From CBDCME01 sp965218865 (GTDB lineage Bacteria > Pseudomonadota > Alphaproteobacteria > JAAXGF01): a stretch of 64,000 bases of DNA. The notes under the pieces were generated by a model. It ran no database searches. It was not told where the DNA came from and saw only the letters and a program-made list of their open reading frames with translations. A program made the position numbers and the translations under genes. The stretch is taken from NCBI GenBank assembly GCA_965218865.1, contig CBDCME010000049.1, positions 105,467 through 169,466 of the forward strand. Direction: 5' to 3'. Of the stretch, positions 36,289 through 47,011 are shown piece after piece (within the stretch, counting starts at the first letter, position 1; each line of letters begins with the position of its first letter).

Positions 36289-37750
36289 GGCAATGTCCCG
36301 GCTGATGTTGAAAAAGTGAGGTAGGCGTCATTCGCCTGGAACCGTTAGGCTCTGGGTGTTGAATCCATCAAGGAGAACGACGCCATGACCAAGACTACAC
36401 GGAACAGCCGCCTTTCGAAACTGTTGGGGATCCCGCTTCCGCTGTTGCCGCCGGCCTTGCCGGAGGCTTTTGATGATCTGCGCATGAGCGTGGATCGCTT
36501 TTGCCTGTTGGCCGGGGTGGAGACCCTGGGCGAGATGCTGGACGAGGATAGCGAGGTGCTCTGCGGAGCGCGCCACGCCCGCACGGCCGAGCGGCAGGGC
36601 CATCGCTGGGGGACAACCCAGAGCGAGATTGCCTATCACGGGGGCAAGGTGAAGCTGACGCGCCCGCGGGTGCGCGATCTTGCGGGCAAGGAGATGAGCT
36701 TGCCGAGCTGGGAGTTGCTCTCGGACCCGGCGCTTTTGCAGTCCTGGGCGATGAACATCATGCTGCTTACGGTTTCGACCCGCAAGTACGCGCGCGCCGT
36801 GCGCCTGCCCGGCGAGGCCAGCGGCGACTTGCCGGCACGCGCGGGCGATGCGACCTCGAAGTCCGCGGTCTCGCGGCGCTTCGTGGCCATGACGCGCAAG
36901 AAGCTGAAGGCCTTCCTGGCCAGCGACCTTTCGGATCTCGATCTCCTGGTCATCCAGATCGACGGGCTGCACGTCGGCGATCACGTGTTGCTGGCAGCTA
37001 TTGGCATCGACGGCGCGGGCGAGAAGCATGTTCTAGGCCTGGCCGAAGGTGCCACGGAGAATGCCGCCACGGTGCAGGCGCTGCTCGACAACCTGACCGC
37101 CCGCGGCCTCGACCCGGAAGTGCCCCGGCTCTTCATCGTCGACGGCGCCAAGGCGCTCTCCAAGGCGATCAAGCGGACCTTCGGGCCGGTGGCCGCCCTC
37201 CAGCGCTGCCAGGTCCACAAGGGCCGCAACATCATCGAGCGCCTCGACGAAAGCCTTCATGCCGGCGTCAAGAAGGCGCTCAGGCAAGCCTGGGACCAAG
37301 ACGATGCCGAGAAAGCCGAACGCCTCATGAAGAACCTGGCGCGCCGCCTGGAGACCGAGGCCCCCGGCGTTTCGGCTTCCATCCTGGAGGGCCTGGATGA
37401 GATCCTCACCGTGATCCGCTTGGGCCTGCCGCCCAAGCTCAGGCGCTCCTTGGCCTGCACCAACGCCATCGAGAATGCCTTGGGAACGGTCAGGATGGTG
37501 CAGCACAATGTCAAGCGCTGGCGCAACGCCGAGATGGCCTTGCGATGGACCGCCGCCGGCCTCCTGGAAGCCCAAAAGACCTCCGTCGCCTCAAGGCCTA
37601 CCGGCAACTCCCCATCCTCAGAGCTGCCCTCGAGGATCACGTGAAAAAGGCAAAAGCGAAAAGCGCCATTGAAACCATCAAAGAGGCCGCCTAGCCTCGA
37701 AGCCCAACCATGCCTGCCTCGCCTTTTTCAACAGAGCATGGGACATCGCC
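36289..37750 (+). mobile_element. IS256-family insertion sequence, copy C
   Basis: Length 1462 bp. Flanks are CCGAAAGTTA (left, ending 36288) and CCGAAAAGTTA (right, 37751-37761), a duplication differing by one A. Confidence 0.9.
36385..37644 (+). CDS. IS256-family transposase (copy C)
   Basis: As copies A and B, with the same shift before the C-terminal tail (which ends at 37694). Copy-specific: G in 'KLLGIPL'; otherwise it shares M in 'GEMLDED' and R in 'KYARAV' with copy B. Confidence 0.9.
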   Translation: MTKTTRNSRLSKLLGIPLPLLPPALPEAFDDLRMSVDRFCLLAGVETLGEMLDEDSEVLCGARHARTAERQGHRWGTTQSEIAYHGGKVKLTRPRVRDLAGKEMSLPSWELLSDPALLQSWAMNIMLLTVSTRKYARAVRLPGEASGDLPARAGDATSKSAVSRRFVAMTRKKLKAFLASDLSDLDLLVIQIDGLHVGDHVLLAAIGIDGAGEKHVLGLAEGATENAATVQALLDNLTARGLDPEVPRLFIVDGAKALSKAIKRTFGPVAALQRCQVHKGRNIIERLDESLHAGVKKALRQAWDQDDAEKAERLMKNLARRLETEAPGVSASILEGLDEILTVIRLGLPPKLRRSLACTNAIENALGTVRMVQHNVKRWRNAEMALRWTAAGLLEAQKTSVASRPTGNSPSSELPSRIT

Positions 37751-38167
37751 CCGAAAAGTTACGCGGCCCGGCTCGCCCGCCGGTTCCGCGCCTATCTGAC
37801 TTTCGCCTGGGAGCAACCGGATGTTTACAAGCGCATGTTCCGGCGCCAGGCTTCGCTCGCGAGCGACTCTCCGGGCGCGATCGTCGAGCGCTCGTCCGTG
37901 CTCATCCAGTACGCCGCCCATAGCCGCGAAATGACGCGGCCCGTGATCGGTCATATCGACTGCCGGAATTTGGCGATCATGCACTGGGTCAATCTTCACG
38001 GCTTTGCCAATCTGGTCCTGAACGGCATCCTCGACGACCGCTGTCGGTCGATGGAAACCAAGCTTATCATCCCGCTGTTGGGCGAGGCCGGCTTCGTCGT
38101 CGCCGCCAACCCGGCGGCACTGGAAGCCGCGGCGCGCAACGCCGAAAACTTCATCGCCTCCTCCTGA

Positions 38168-38434
38168 ACGAAATCCTTTCGTCGCGGCGCTGAAAGGCCG
38201 CCGTTCTCGCTCGTCTCGGTTGCTTTCATTCCGCGCTCTCCTCGCGCCGGCCGGCGGCCAGGAGTGGCGAAAACCGGTTCCGGCGTGCCTTCAAGTCCGA
38301 GGGATACCGTGGTAACGTGCCGGCCGAACGGGGCCTGTCCGGGGGGATATCCGTATAACCTCTTGGGCTTGCTCGTTCGGGCTCGTTAGGATCGTTTTCC
38401 TCGTCTATTTTCCTTGTTTCGAGTCCCTTCATTG
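38168..38434. other. Gene-free stretch
   Basis: Nothing recognised between the TetR-like remnant and the sulfotransferase remnant. Confidence 0.4.
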
Positions 38435-39150
38435 ATGACCGATTTTCCCTCTCCCTCAAAACAATGCAAGATCGTAATGATCATCGGCGTCGGCCGGTCC
38501 GGTCCGAGTTTTCTGGCCAAATTGCTTGATGCCTCGCCGCGGGTACTTTACCGGTACGAACCCGATGCGACGGTGTATAGCCCAGATCTCCCACCACAGC
38601 CCATCCCCGCCGCGACCTATGGAGATCACATCGACGGCGCCCGCCGGGACATGTCACTCCTGATGCGCCAGCGTGATCCGAAGACCTCGGGGAGCCGACC
38701 CATTTTCGCGAAATCATATCGATCGTCATTGGGAAATTTTACATATCCTTTGTTCTCATACACATCGAAGATATTATAAAAATTCGGGAAAAATATACCG
38801 GATTTATTACAGAACGATCACGATCCGATCTATCTCATCAAGTCAGTAAATTTGATTTCCAAGGCCCCTTTGTTTTCGTTGTCCATGCCCAAAATTAGAT
38901 ACATCCACATTGTCCGACATCCTTGCGGGACGATCTCTTCTTTACTGGATGGAATTGCCAAAGGGAAAATGTGGAAAGAGGCATTCATCGATGTCGTATT
39001 CAGGAGCCCCGAAGCGGAAAAATATCCATTTACTCACAAACAAATATCCTCATCTTTTTCGAGGAAAAGCAAGCATATGTTTGGATAGTGGACAATAATA
39101 GGGTATATTGTGATATGAAAAATAACGAAAATTATAAACTAGTGCACCGG
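38435..39150 (+). pseudogene. Sulfotransferase-family pseudogene
   Basis: ATG 38435 opens a frame with the PAPS-binding P-loop 'MIIGVGRSGPSFLAKLLD'. An in-frame TAA (38777-38779) interrupts it; the same frame resumes with 'HDPIYLIKSVN' and 'IRYIHIVRHPCGTISSLL' (the 3'-phosphate-binding arginine/serine region). Near 39050 the frame must shift to read 'AYVWIVDNN' and 'NENYKLV', after which the gene is cut off before the IS630-like copy H2. The stretch is notably AT-rich compared with the window, suggesting acquisition by transfer. Confidence 0.7.
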
Positions 39151-39183
39151 CGCATTCACTTCGTTCACGCCCCCGTGCACTTA

Positions 39184-40351
39184 TACCAACCGCCCTTAAC
39201 ATTGCCTTGTGCGAGCCCACGCTCTGAGACCGATGGACATGATCTTCCAAGGTTGGTCGGTCAGGTTGTTCCAGGCTTGGCAAGAGGCCTCGACGATGGC
39301 TTCATAGGAGTCGAAGACACGATTGGAGAGCCAGTTCTGGCGGAGGTATTGCCCGACATTTTCGGCGGGATTGAGCTCCGGGGACTTGGGTGGCAAAGGC
39401 ACGAGGGAGATGTTCTCCGGGATGCCGAGTTTGGCAGTGGTGTGCCATGCGGCTTGGTCGAGCAGCACGACGGCATGGGCGTTTGGGGCAACGGCCCGGC
39501 TGATTTCCTCGAGATGCAGGTCCATGGCTTCAGTATTGGCGCGCGGCATGACCAGCGCCGCGCCCTCACCGCGCTCGGGGCAGATGGCGCCGAAGAGATA
39601 CGCCGAAGAGGTCCGTAGGTCCTTGACCTGGCGCGGGCGCGATCCCTTTGGGGCCCACTGGCGCACCAGGCTGTTCTTCTGGCCGACGCGCATTTCATCT
39701 TGAAACCAAACCTCGATGGGCGTGTCCGGTGGCTGTGCCGCTACGATTTTCGCCAAGTGTTCGGGAAAACTTTTTTTTAAATTCCTCCTGTGCCCGCGCA
39801 TCCTGGCCGACGTGGCGCGGGCGCGCGGAAATATGCGAGAACCCGAGCGCGGCCAGCAGCTTGCCGACGCTCCGCTCGTGATAGTCCACGCCGAAGCGCG
39901 TTCGGATCAGTTGCTTGAGATCGATGCAGCGCCAGCGCACGACCCCATCCCGTTCGGGATCGGGACCGGCCTCGATAGCCCGCGAAAGCGCCGCCATTTG
40001 CGACGGCGTCAACCGACGCAACGCCCCGTTCGGCTTGCGGTCGATCAGACCGGCCGGACCTCCCGCGTTGAACCGGTGAACCCAGTCCCGCAACGTCTGC
40101 CGATCCATGCCGCCAATACCCGCCGCGCACGCTCGATCCATCCCATCGTAGATGGCCGCCATCGACAAAAGCCGTCGCGCCTGGTTCCCATCATCGCTCC
40201 GTGCCGCAAGAACACGGACTCTTTCAGCATCAAAGTCGTTTCGCAAAGGAATCGTTGGCATTGAACACACTCCCTTGTTGCCAACAACCTTGAATCACAC
40301 AAAACCTAGCGTGTAAACCTTTGCGCGAGTCAAACTCTGGGGCGGTTGGTA
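39184..40351 (-). mobile_element. IS630-like insertion sequence, copy H2
   Basis: Length 1168 bp, ends TACCAACCGCCC and, on the other strand, TACCAACCGCCC. The flanks differ (TTA left, TAA right), unlike the other copies, so the neighbours were probably not contiguous before rearrangement. Confidence 0.88.
39196..40261 (-). CDS. IS630-like transposase, two frames (copy H2)
   Basis: Both frames are open, with the A8 shift site. It shares the G after 'PAENV' with H1 (W in H3-H5); the C-terminus ends 'ARTRQC'. Confidence 0.85.
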
Positions 40352-40364
40352 TAAGCCCTTGTTG

Positions 40365-40537
40365 ATGCATCAACTTTACAAACTTCGGCTGTCGCCTCCG
40401 TTTGGGTCGATGCACTAGTATTTTATGAGCAGCTCTGCATGAACCTGATGGATGAAATCAAGGATATATGTGATCATGCGGCAATAGAATTCGACGAACA
40501 AATGAAATCAGATGATCGGCTTTTTCCCAACGTATAA
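40365..40537 (+). pseudogene. Possible 3' scrap of a hypothetical gene
   Basis: The frame reads 'VASVWVDALVFYEQLCMNLM' and then 'DEIKDICDHAAIEFDEQ' to a stop at 40535-40537, which looks protein-like, but no start, ribosome site or family is visible. A perfect 14-bp palindrome GTTGATGCATCAAC lies at 40361-40374. Confidence 0.3.
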
Positions 40538-40889
40538 TCAAGACCCGCGGCGAGCTGGTGTCGGAAGCAAGACCCGACCCCCGACATCGAACGAATTGAC
40601 AGTCGGATCCCACGGAATACACCCCCGTCGCCAGCCGGTCCAACGATGGCTCACTAATCGGGACGACCCCCCTGGCGGCGGCGAACATCCAGATTGCGAG
40701 GAGGGCGATCGCGACGATCAGGGACCCGGGTACCGTGGTGCCATTGATTTCGTCCGCCCTGATCCATCCATGGGCTATGGATCCGACGGCGAAAATGGTT
40801 CTGGCCACGAATAGGGCCACATCGGCGAGCTTCCGCCGGGTGTTCGTTCCTTGACAACCCACCGCTTCCCTGTCCGCCGGTTTCTCCAT
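40458..40889 (-). CDS. Possible small membrane protein
   Basis: From ATG 40889 the frame holds two hydrophobic stretches ('VALFVARTIFAVGSIAHG', 'GSLIVAIALLAIWMFAAARG'). The second half is not convincing and overlaps the scrap on the other strand. No family recognised. Confidence 0.3.
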   Translation of the reverse strand: MEKPADREAVGCQGTNTRRKLADVALFVARTIFAVGSIAHGWIRADEINGTTVPGSLIVAIALLAIWMFAAARGVVPISEPSLDRLATGVYSVGSDCQFVRCRGSGLASDTSSPRVLIIRWEKADHLISFVRRILLPHDHIYP

Positions 40890-41099
40890 TATAGGCTACT
40901 TGTACGGACCGATTTTTGTCGATCCGAATGGGCGGCATCTCTCGGCGATCGGGCATGGACTCCTTGCCCAAGAGTACTCATGAACCCGTTGCCGCCGGAT
41001 CGTGCCCCCCGGCGCCGTTCATCTCTTCAGAACGACGCGGCGGTAACCACGACGGCTTTCAGGGCTTAAGCGGTCGAATTCGCCCGGAATTTCTGCTTA

Positions 41100-41240
41100 T
41101 GAGCATGAAGCGGTCGCGTTTGACCGCCGCCTCATACGGCCGACTCTACCAGCCATTAGCAGAAATTAGCGGCACCCATCTAGGTTGGTCGCTGACGACG
41201 CTACGAGAGAAGCTGATTAAGATCGGCGCCAAGGAGGTGT
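41100..41240 (+). pseudogene. IS1380-family transposase remnant
   Basis: The peptide 'GWSLTTLREKLIKIGAKEV' matches the C-terminal block of IS1380-type transposases; the flanking codons are decayed. The region 40890-41460 otherwise shows no gene. Confidence 0.6.
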
Positions 41241-41463
41241 ACCGAAGACGCACAGACGAATACGCGCTTTTATGCGCTGGGTCACTCCCAAGGCGACTAC
41301 CCGCGCCTGGGCAGAATCCAGATCGCGAAAGGCAGCATCCAACCGTGCTTGCAAGGCACCGACTTGCGCCGTCCATGACACCCTTTGATTTCGCTTTCGT
41401 GCGCGAAAAAATTACCCATCCACCCTTGACAGCGGACCCACAAGACTCTAGCTCAGTAGCGTC

Positions 41464-41490
41464 TTGTCGCTCGCCTCGAGAGAGCGCTAA
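41464..41490 (+). promoter_or_regulatory. Degenerate CIRCE operator
   Basis: TTGTCGCTC - 9 nt - GAGCGCTAA lies 51 nt upstream of the groES start. The right arm matches the CIRCE consensus GAGTGCTAA at 8 of 9 positions, the left arm at 6 of 9; the spacer length is exactly canonical. This predicts HrcA repression of groESL. Confidence 0.65.
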
Positions 41491-41541
41491 CCATCTCAGC
41501 ATTCATTTCGTTTGGCCAACTTCAGTCAGGGAGAACCATCG

Positions 41542-41856
41542 ATGAAGTTCAGACCGTTACACGACCGCGTGGTTGTTCGCCGGGTCGACCAGCAGGAAAA
41601 GTCCGACGGCGGCGTGATCATTCCCGATACCGTGAAGGAGAAGCCCATGGAGGGCGAGGTTATCGCCGTCGGGCCGGGTGCCCGTGACGAAAGCGGCAAA
41701 TTGGTGCCCTTGGACGTCAAGGCCGGGGACCGAATTCTTTTCGGCAAATGGTCCGGAACGGAGGTCAAGATCGACGGTGAAGACGTGTTGATCATGAAGG
41801 AATCGGATGTCATGGGCATCATCGACGCACCCGAGAGCGTCAAACAAGCGGCGTAG
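41542..41856 (+). CDS. groES: Co-chaperonin GroES
   Basis: 104 residues: 'MKFRPLHDRVVVRRVDQQEK', the mobile loop 'DGGVIIPDTVKEKPMEGEVI', 'GDRILFGKWSGTEVKIDGED', 'IMKESDVMGII'. AGGGAG precedes the ATG. Heptameric lid of GroEL; 39 nt upstream of groEL. Confidence 0.97.
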   Translation: MKFRPLHDRVVVRRVDQQEKSDGGVIIPDTVKEKPMEGEVIAVGPGARDESGKLVPLDVKAGDRILFGKWSGTEVKIDGEDVLIMKESDVMGIIDAPESVKQAA

Positions 41857-41895
41857 GCGGTCGCGGATCAGGAACCAACTAAGGAGTAAGGGAAC

Positions 41896-43548
<1,653 letters not shown>

Positions 43549-43595
43549 TCCATCAGCTCTTATCGGCCGTCGGGCCGCACGTTGTTTGTGAGTTT

Positions 43596-43624
43596 AGGGG
43601 GGCCGCTTTCGCGGCCCCTCTTTG
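43596..43624 (+). terminator. Rho-independent terminator after groEL
   Basis: The stem GGGGCCGC-TTTC-GCGGCCCC is followed by TCTTTG, 50 nt beyond the groEL stop. Confidence 0.75.
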
Positions 43625-43671
43625 CAGACCGTGTTCGAGAGGGTGGCGTGCTGCGCCATCACTGAAGCCTG

Positions 43672-43794
43672 TCAGGCCGACTGGCTACGCACCACGTGGA
43701 ACGGTTGTGGGCAATTGTGGTGTTTCAAGAAGCGGCGCAGGGCCGCGTCCCCCACGTATTGAGTATCGAGCATTCGCATTCTGGTACCGTGCAT
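43672..43794 (-). pseudogene. Duplicated N-terminal fragment of the 25507-26181 gene
   Basis: From ATG 43794: 'MHGTRMRMLDTQYVGDAALR' and 'RFLKHHNCPQPFHVVR', then an unrelated SQSA and a stop. Of the differences from the 25.5-kb gene over the shared block most are at third codon positions. The preceding CGACTTTGACAAT is shared too, so the duplication includes some leader sequence. Confidence 0.65.
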
Positions 43795-43885
43795 CTCGGC
43801 ACGTTGATTGTCAAAGTCGCGGGAAAATCGATGGCTGAGTATCAACGTCGTTGGCGGAGATGGGCGGACTGGGATAATCGACCAG

Positions 43886-44617
43886 TCAGACCCTGTCGAG
43901 ATCCTTGTAGTAACGGAAGACCCCGTCCTCGTTGAACGCAATCCGCCGGTCGGAGGCCAGATAGGCTCGGACACGGGCCCGGTTCGCGACGCGGCCATGC
44001 AGCACAACGACACGGGGGATCTTCTTCTCCAGGCGCTTCATGGCCCGCGGAAAGGCATAGCGCAGCCCGTCGACGACCTGGAACAGCGACAGGTCCGCAT
44101 AGCTCAGCCTGGCCCCGACCAGGTACATCCCACTGGACGGATTGCGCTCCAGCACACGCTCGAAGTAGCCGAGGTACTTTGGCGCCCTGAGTTCCAGGAA
44201 CTTCGCTGTGCGCCGTCGGGATTCCTTGCGCTGGTCCTCGTAGTAGAGGCTGCCGTCAATCGGGTGGTGGGTGTCGTGGATCTCGTCGACGAAATCGCAG
44301 AGCGTGAGCTGCAGCTGGTGGACCCAGAGCCGCCCGGCTTCACCGGTGGGCGCGAGGCGATGGCGCTGGCCCAGGAACTGCAGGATGTTCGCGGTCTGCC
44401 CGAGCAGCAGCCTGCCGGCCTTCAGGAAAGGTGGCGCGAACGGCGGCCGCTCGACCGTCTCCCCATCGAGCAGCTCCAGCATGGCAGGCATGCCGGCATC
44501 GTCTTCCCCTGATCCTCTCGCAATGTCGATATAGGCGGCCCCGGACTCCTCCAGCGCCAAGCGCACGCATTCGCCACGACCCTGGATGATTGGCCAGTAG
44601 TAAAGCTCATAGCGCAC
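43886..44617 (-). CDS. Glutathione S-transferase family protein
   Basis: GTG 44617 with GGGAGGAA at good spacing begins 'VRYELYYWPIIQGRGECVRL', the thioredoxin-fold N-terminus with the catalytic tyrosine region. Further: 'MPAMLELLDGE', 'LGQTANILQFLGQRHRLAP' and a C-terminal helical domain ('YLGYFERVLERNPSSGMYL', 'LSYADLSLFQVVDGLRYAFP'). 243 residues. Cytosolic conjugation or reduction with glutathione; substrate unknown. Adjacent genes are scraps. Confidence 0.87.
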   Translation of the reverse strand: MRYELYYWPIIQGRGECVRLALEESGAAYIDIARGSGEDDAGMPAMLELLDGETVERPPFAPPFLKAGRLLLGQTANILQFLGQRHRLAPTGEAGRLWVHQLQLTLCDFVDEIHDTHHPIDGSLYYEDQRKESRRRTAKFLELRAPKYLGYFERVLERNPSSGMYLVGARLSYADLSLFQVVDGLRYAFPRAMKRLEKKIPRVVVLHGRVANRARVRAYLASDRRIAFNEDGVFRYYKDLDRV

Positions 44618-44701
44618 GGACGCGTTCCTCCCTGTTTTCCGCCAGCAACCGCTCACGACCTTTGTGGCGAACGAAGGCGCTTGAGCCGCGCCACCAGGAG
44701 G

Positions 44702-44869
44702 GCCGCGTGATTCGATGGTCAGAACGGCCTTGCCCATGAATTCCCGGCCGATCAGCTTCTCTGCGGTCTCGCCGATGGATTTCCAATTGCCGGTCACCGA
44801 ATCCAGCGTCTGAAGCCGCCCGTCGTCCAGCAGTATTAGGAACCGGTCGAGCCAGCGTTGGTTGATATT
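44702..44869 (-). pseudogene. MDR oxidoreductase, C-terminal scrap
   Basis: In frame with and upstream of the GST: 'LLDDGRLQTLDSVTG' and 'SIGETAEKLIGREFMGKAVL', resembling the end of zinc-type/quinone oxidoreductases of the MDR superfamily. The upstream part is missing. Confidence 0.45.
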
Positions 44870-44998
44870 GTGAGTATGTTCTTTCCTGTTTTCTGTCGAG
44901 CGAAAGGTGTTGAAGATTGCCAAAAGACGCTTGATAGGATAATTGTTGAATTGAGGTGGTTTGTCTATGCGGATTTGGTTCTTTGGGGTGCCGGTACT

Positions 44999-45427
44999 TC
45001 ACATGCGATAGCGTGCTGGTGGCTGGGGATTATTTGTAGGATTAGTATCATGCTTAGACATTTGCGACACCAACTTGCCGCCTACCAGGGGATGTAAGTC
45101 TGACTCGATCGCGTCAGCTTTCTCTTTAGCGTAGACTTCATTGCCGTCGACATAAAGAGTAAAGGATTTGATGTATTTTGCCTTCTTGGCGGGATTCTCA
45201 ATTGTCGCCTTGGTCCACTCATAAAGCGGATAATTTTCAGTGCCATGCTTTTCAGCTTCGGCAACATAGTCCGCGAAGGCATCGAACTGGCATTTCAGTG
45301 TCGCGTGATGCTTGCTTAGGATGTCCGCTAACGGCTCGATTGCCGGATTGTCAGGATCGCGCCGTACCACTTCTGCGAGCTCGTCACCCAGATGAATTCG
45401 TACCTGGTACTCCCATTGATTGCTCAT
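44999..45427 (-). CDS. Hypothetical protein
   Basis: ATG 45427 follows AGGGGGAAGC. The 142 residues begin 'MSNQWEYQVRIHLGDELAEV' and include 'LADILSKHHATLKCQFDAFA' and 'YVDGNEVYAKEKADAIESDL'. The last ~20 residues ('NPTNNPQPPARYRM') look non-native, so the 3' end may be altered. No family recognised. Confidence 0.55.
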   Translation of the reverse strand: MSNQWEYQVRIHLGDELAEVVRRDPDNPAIEPLADILSKHHATLKCQFDAFADYVAEAEKHGTENYPLYEWTKATIENPAKKAKYIKSFTLYVDGNEVYAKEKADAIESDLHPLVGGKLVSQMSKHDTNPTNNPQPPARYRM

Positions 45428-45446
45428 GCTTCCTCCCCCTTGGCTG

Positions 45447-45569
45447 TCACGGCGTTTCCGCCGGGGTGTAGGCGTCGCGGTAGACCAGGGCGGCGAACCG
45501 GCCCGCCAACGCGTCCGCCACACCGGTCACCGGCATGCCGCAATAGGAGTGCGCGACGATCTCGGCCAT
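45447..45569 (-). pseudogene. Alpha/beta-hydrolase remnant
   Basis: 40 codons 'MAEIVAHSYCGMPVTGVADA' and 'FAALVYRDAYTPAE' match the nucleophile-elbow region of alpha/beta hydrolases (GHSYGG in the family). Both sides are missing; the rest of 45570-45875 shows no gene. Confidence 0.6.
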
Positions 45570-45875
45570 GTTTCGCAGCCTCCCGTTTGTCCGCGCCGCG
45601 CCCCTTCGATTACCACGTCCGAGCAAGTATAAGGTGGAAATTGAGACGGGAAAAGCGGGCTGGGATAGTCGGCTGATCGGCCCCGGCGCGGCCGGCCCGC
45701 CGATTTCGCTCGGAGATCAAACTTACGATACCAGTTGTTGGAACCGAGCCTTCTCCCATGACCGACTTGCAGAAACGATGACGGCGGTATGAGATATTCT
45801 TCATTCCATAGCACGATGACAAATTTCACGCGTCTCCGTTAATGTGACATTGCCTGTGCGGTTAATGAGACGCAC

Positions 45876-46790
45876 TTGAAAGCAACAAAGAATCTCAAAT
45901 TTATGTCATGGGTATTATTTGCATTATTCTCTGCAGCATGCAAGGCGGCGGGCCAAATATTTACAAAACACGTCCTGAAATCATTTACTGTGTTGGAGGT
46001 TTCATTATTCATCCAGATTGTGGCGGCAGTAATAATGCTTCCATTGTTTAATATTTCTGGATTGATCAAAATTCCGGAGAATCGAGATTTTCACATCGCG
46101 GCCTGGGCAACGATAATCCTGAATGTAATTGCAATATTTTTAATTGTGGAAGCGATTCGGGTTAGTGACTTGTCATATTCTCTTCCCTTTCTCGCGCTTA
46201 CACCGGTTTTCAGCGTGTGCAGCGCCTGGTTGATACGAGGAGAGCAGACAACCTTTACCGGTTTCTTTGGCCTAGTGTTTGTTTTAATTGGTGCGCTCGC
46301 GGTTGGAGCCATCTCATTTTCCGATTTCATTAGATTTGGAGGTAGAAGGGTTTTAACAAACAGAGGGGTTATAATGGTTATTATCGTGGCTGGACTGTAC
46401 GCAGTATCAACTGTGTACGATAAAATCGGAACGTTACTTTCAGATCCGCTCACATTCACATGGTATTCTAACGTTTGCAGAGGTGCAATTTTCTTCTTGT
46501 TGTTCTTATTATTTCTAAAAACAAGCCTCATTAGAAAAAAAGATATCAAAGGGAATATCGGGATGATGATGTTTCTTTTCTTAATTTCATGTATGCTAAT
46601 TTTTGAGGCTATTTTTCAGATGGTTGCACTGAAAACAGGAGCCGTTCCGTACGTATTAGGAATAAAAAGAACAAGCATATTAATAACCTCCATTATTGGG
46701 TTTGCGGAATTTAAAGCGACATTCTCAATATTTCGTTTGTTCGGGGCTGGTGTTATGGTCGTGGGAGCAGCAATGATATATTTTGCATGA
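45876..46790 (+). CDS. DMT/EamA-type membrane transporter
   Basis: A 304-residue polytopic protein with about ten hydrophobic helices in two halves, typical of EamA transporters: 'LFALFSAACKAAGQIF', 'SYSLPFLALTPVFSVCSAWL', 'GALAVGAISFS' and 'AVPYVLGIKRTSILITSIIG' near the C-terminus. The start is TTG 45876 or ATG 45903. The coding DNA is strikingly AT-rich compared with the window, which suggests recent transfer. Substrate unknown. Confidence 0.75.
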   Translation: MKATKNLKFMSWVLFALFSAACKAAGQIFTKHVLKSFTVLEVSLFIQIVAAVIMLPLFNISGLIKIPENRDFHIAAWATIILNVIAIFLIVEAIRVSDLSYSLPFLALTPVFSVCSAWLIRGEQTTFTGFFGLVFVLIGALAVGAISFSDFIRFGGRRVLTNRGVIMVIIVAGLYAVSTVYDKIGTLLSDPLTFTWYSNVCRGAIFFLLFLLFLKTSLIRKKDIKGNIGMMMFLFLISCMLIFEAIFQMVALKTGAVPYVLGIKRTSILITSIIGFAEFKATFSIFRLFGAGVMVVGAAMIYFA

Positions 46791-47011
46791 AAGATAATTC
46801 AGGCATTGTCAGATTAACTGGGCGTGAGCTGTGGCTCGTCAGAAGCCTGTGCGCCACAGTAGGCTGTCCGAGAAACCTGCACAGACTCGGACCTCCGTGA
46901 CTGGGCGCAAAGACAGAATCCATACTCGCTGTCGTGGTACACACGGATTTTTCAGCTCTAGCTTTACTGAAAGAAAAAGCTTAAGGAGCCTCATCGAAAG
47001 AGGAGGGCTTT
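46791..47011. other. Gene-free stretch
   Basis: Leader of the oxidoreductase gene; AGGAGGGC lies before its ATG. Nothing else recognised. Confidence 0.4.

Larger units (their letters stand above)
36038..38167 (+). pseudogene. Gene interrupted by IS256 copy C; 3' half TetR-like
   Basis: The 5' frame (ATG 36038 to 36288) encodes 'VADFVHLEELLDQAEV' in an otherwise unremarkable 84 residues; the 3' frame after the IS encodes 'YAARLARRFRAYLTFAWEQP', 'YKRMFRRQASLA' and 'MHWVNLHGFANLVLNGILDD', similar to ligand-binding halves of TetR/AcrR regulators. The frames join in phase as GAA AGT TAC GCG when one flank copy is dropped. No HTH is seen in the 5' half, so either it decayed or the protein is not a regulator. 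Confidence 0.5.

Noticed and set aside
36032..36331. Minus-strand frame beside IS256 copy C
   Set aside because: It crosses the IS end and matches no family; the plus-strand frame joins in phase across the IS.
44858..45097. 79-codon plus-strand frame with cysteines and tryptophans
   Set aside because: No ribosome site or homology; it overlaps remnants on the other strand.
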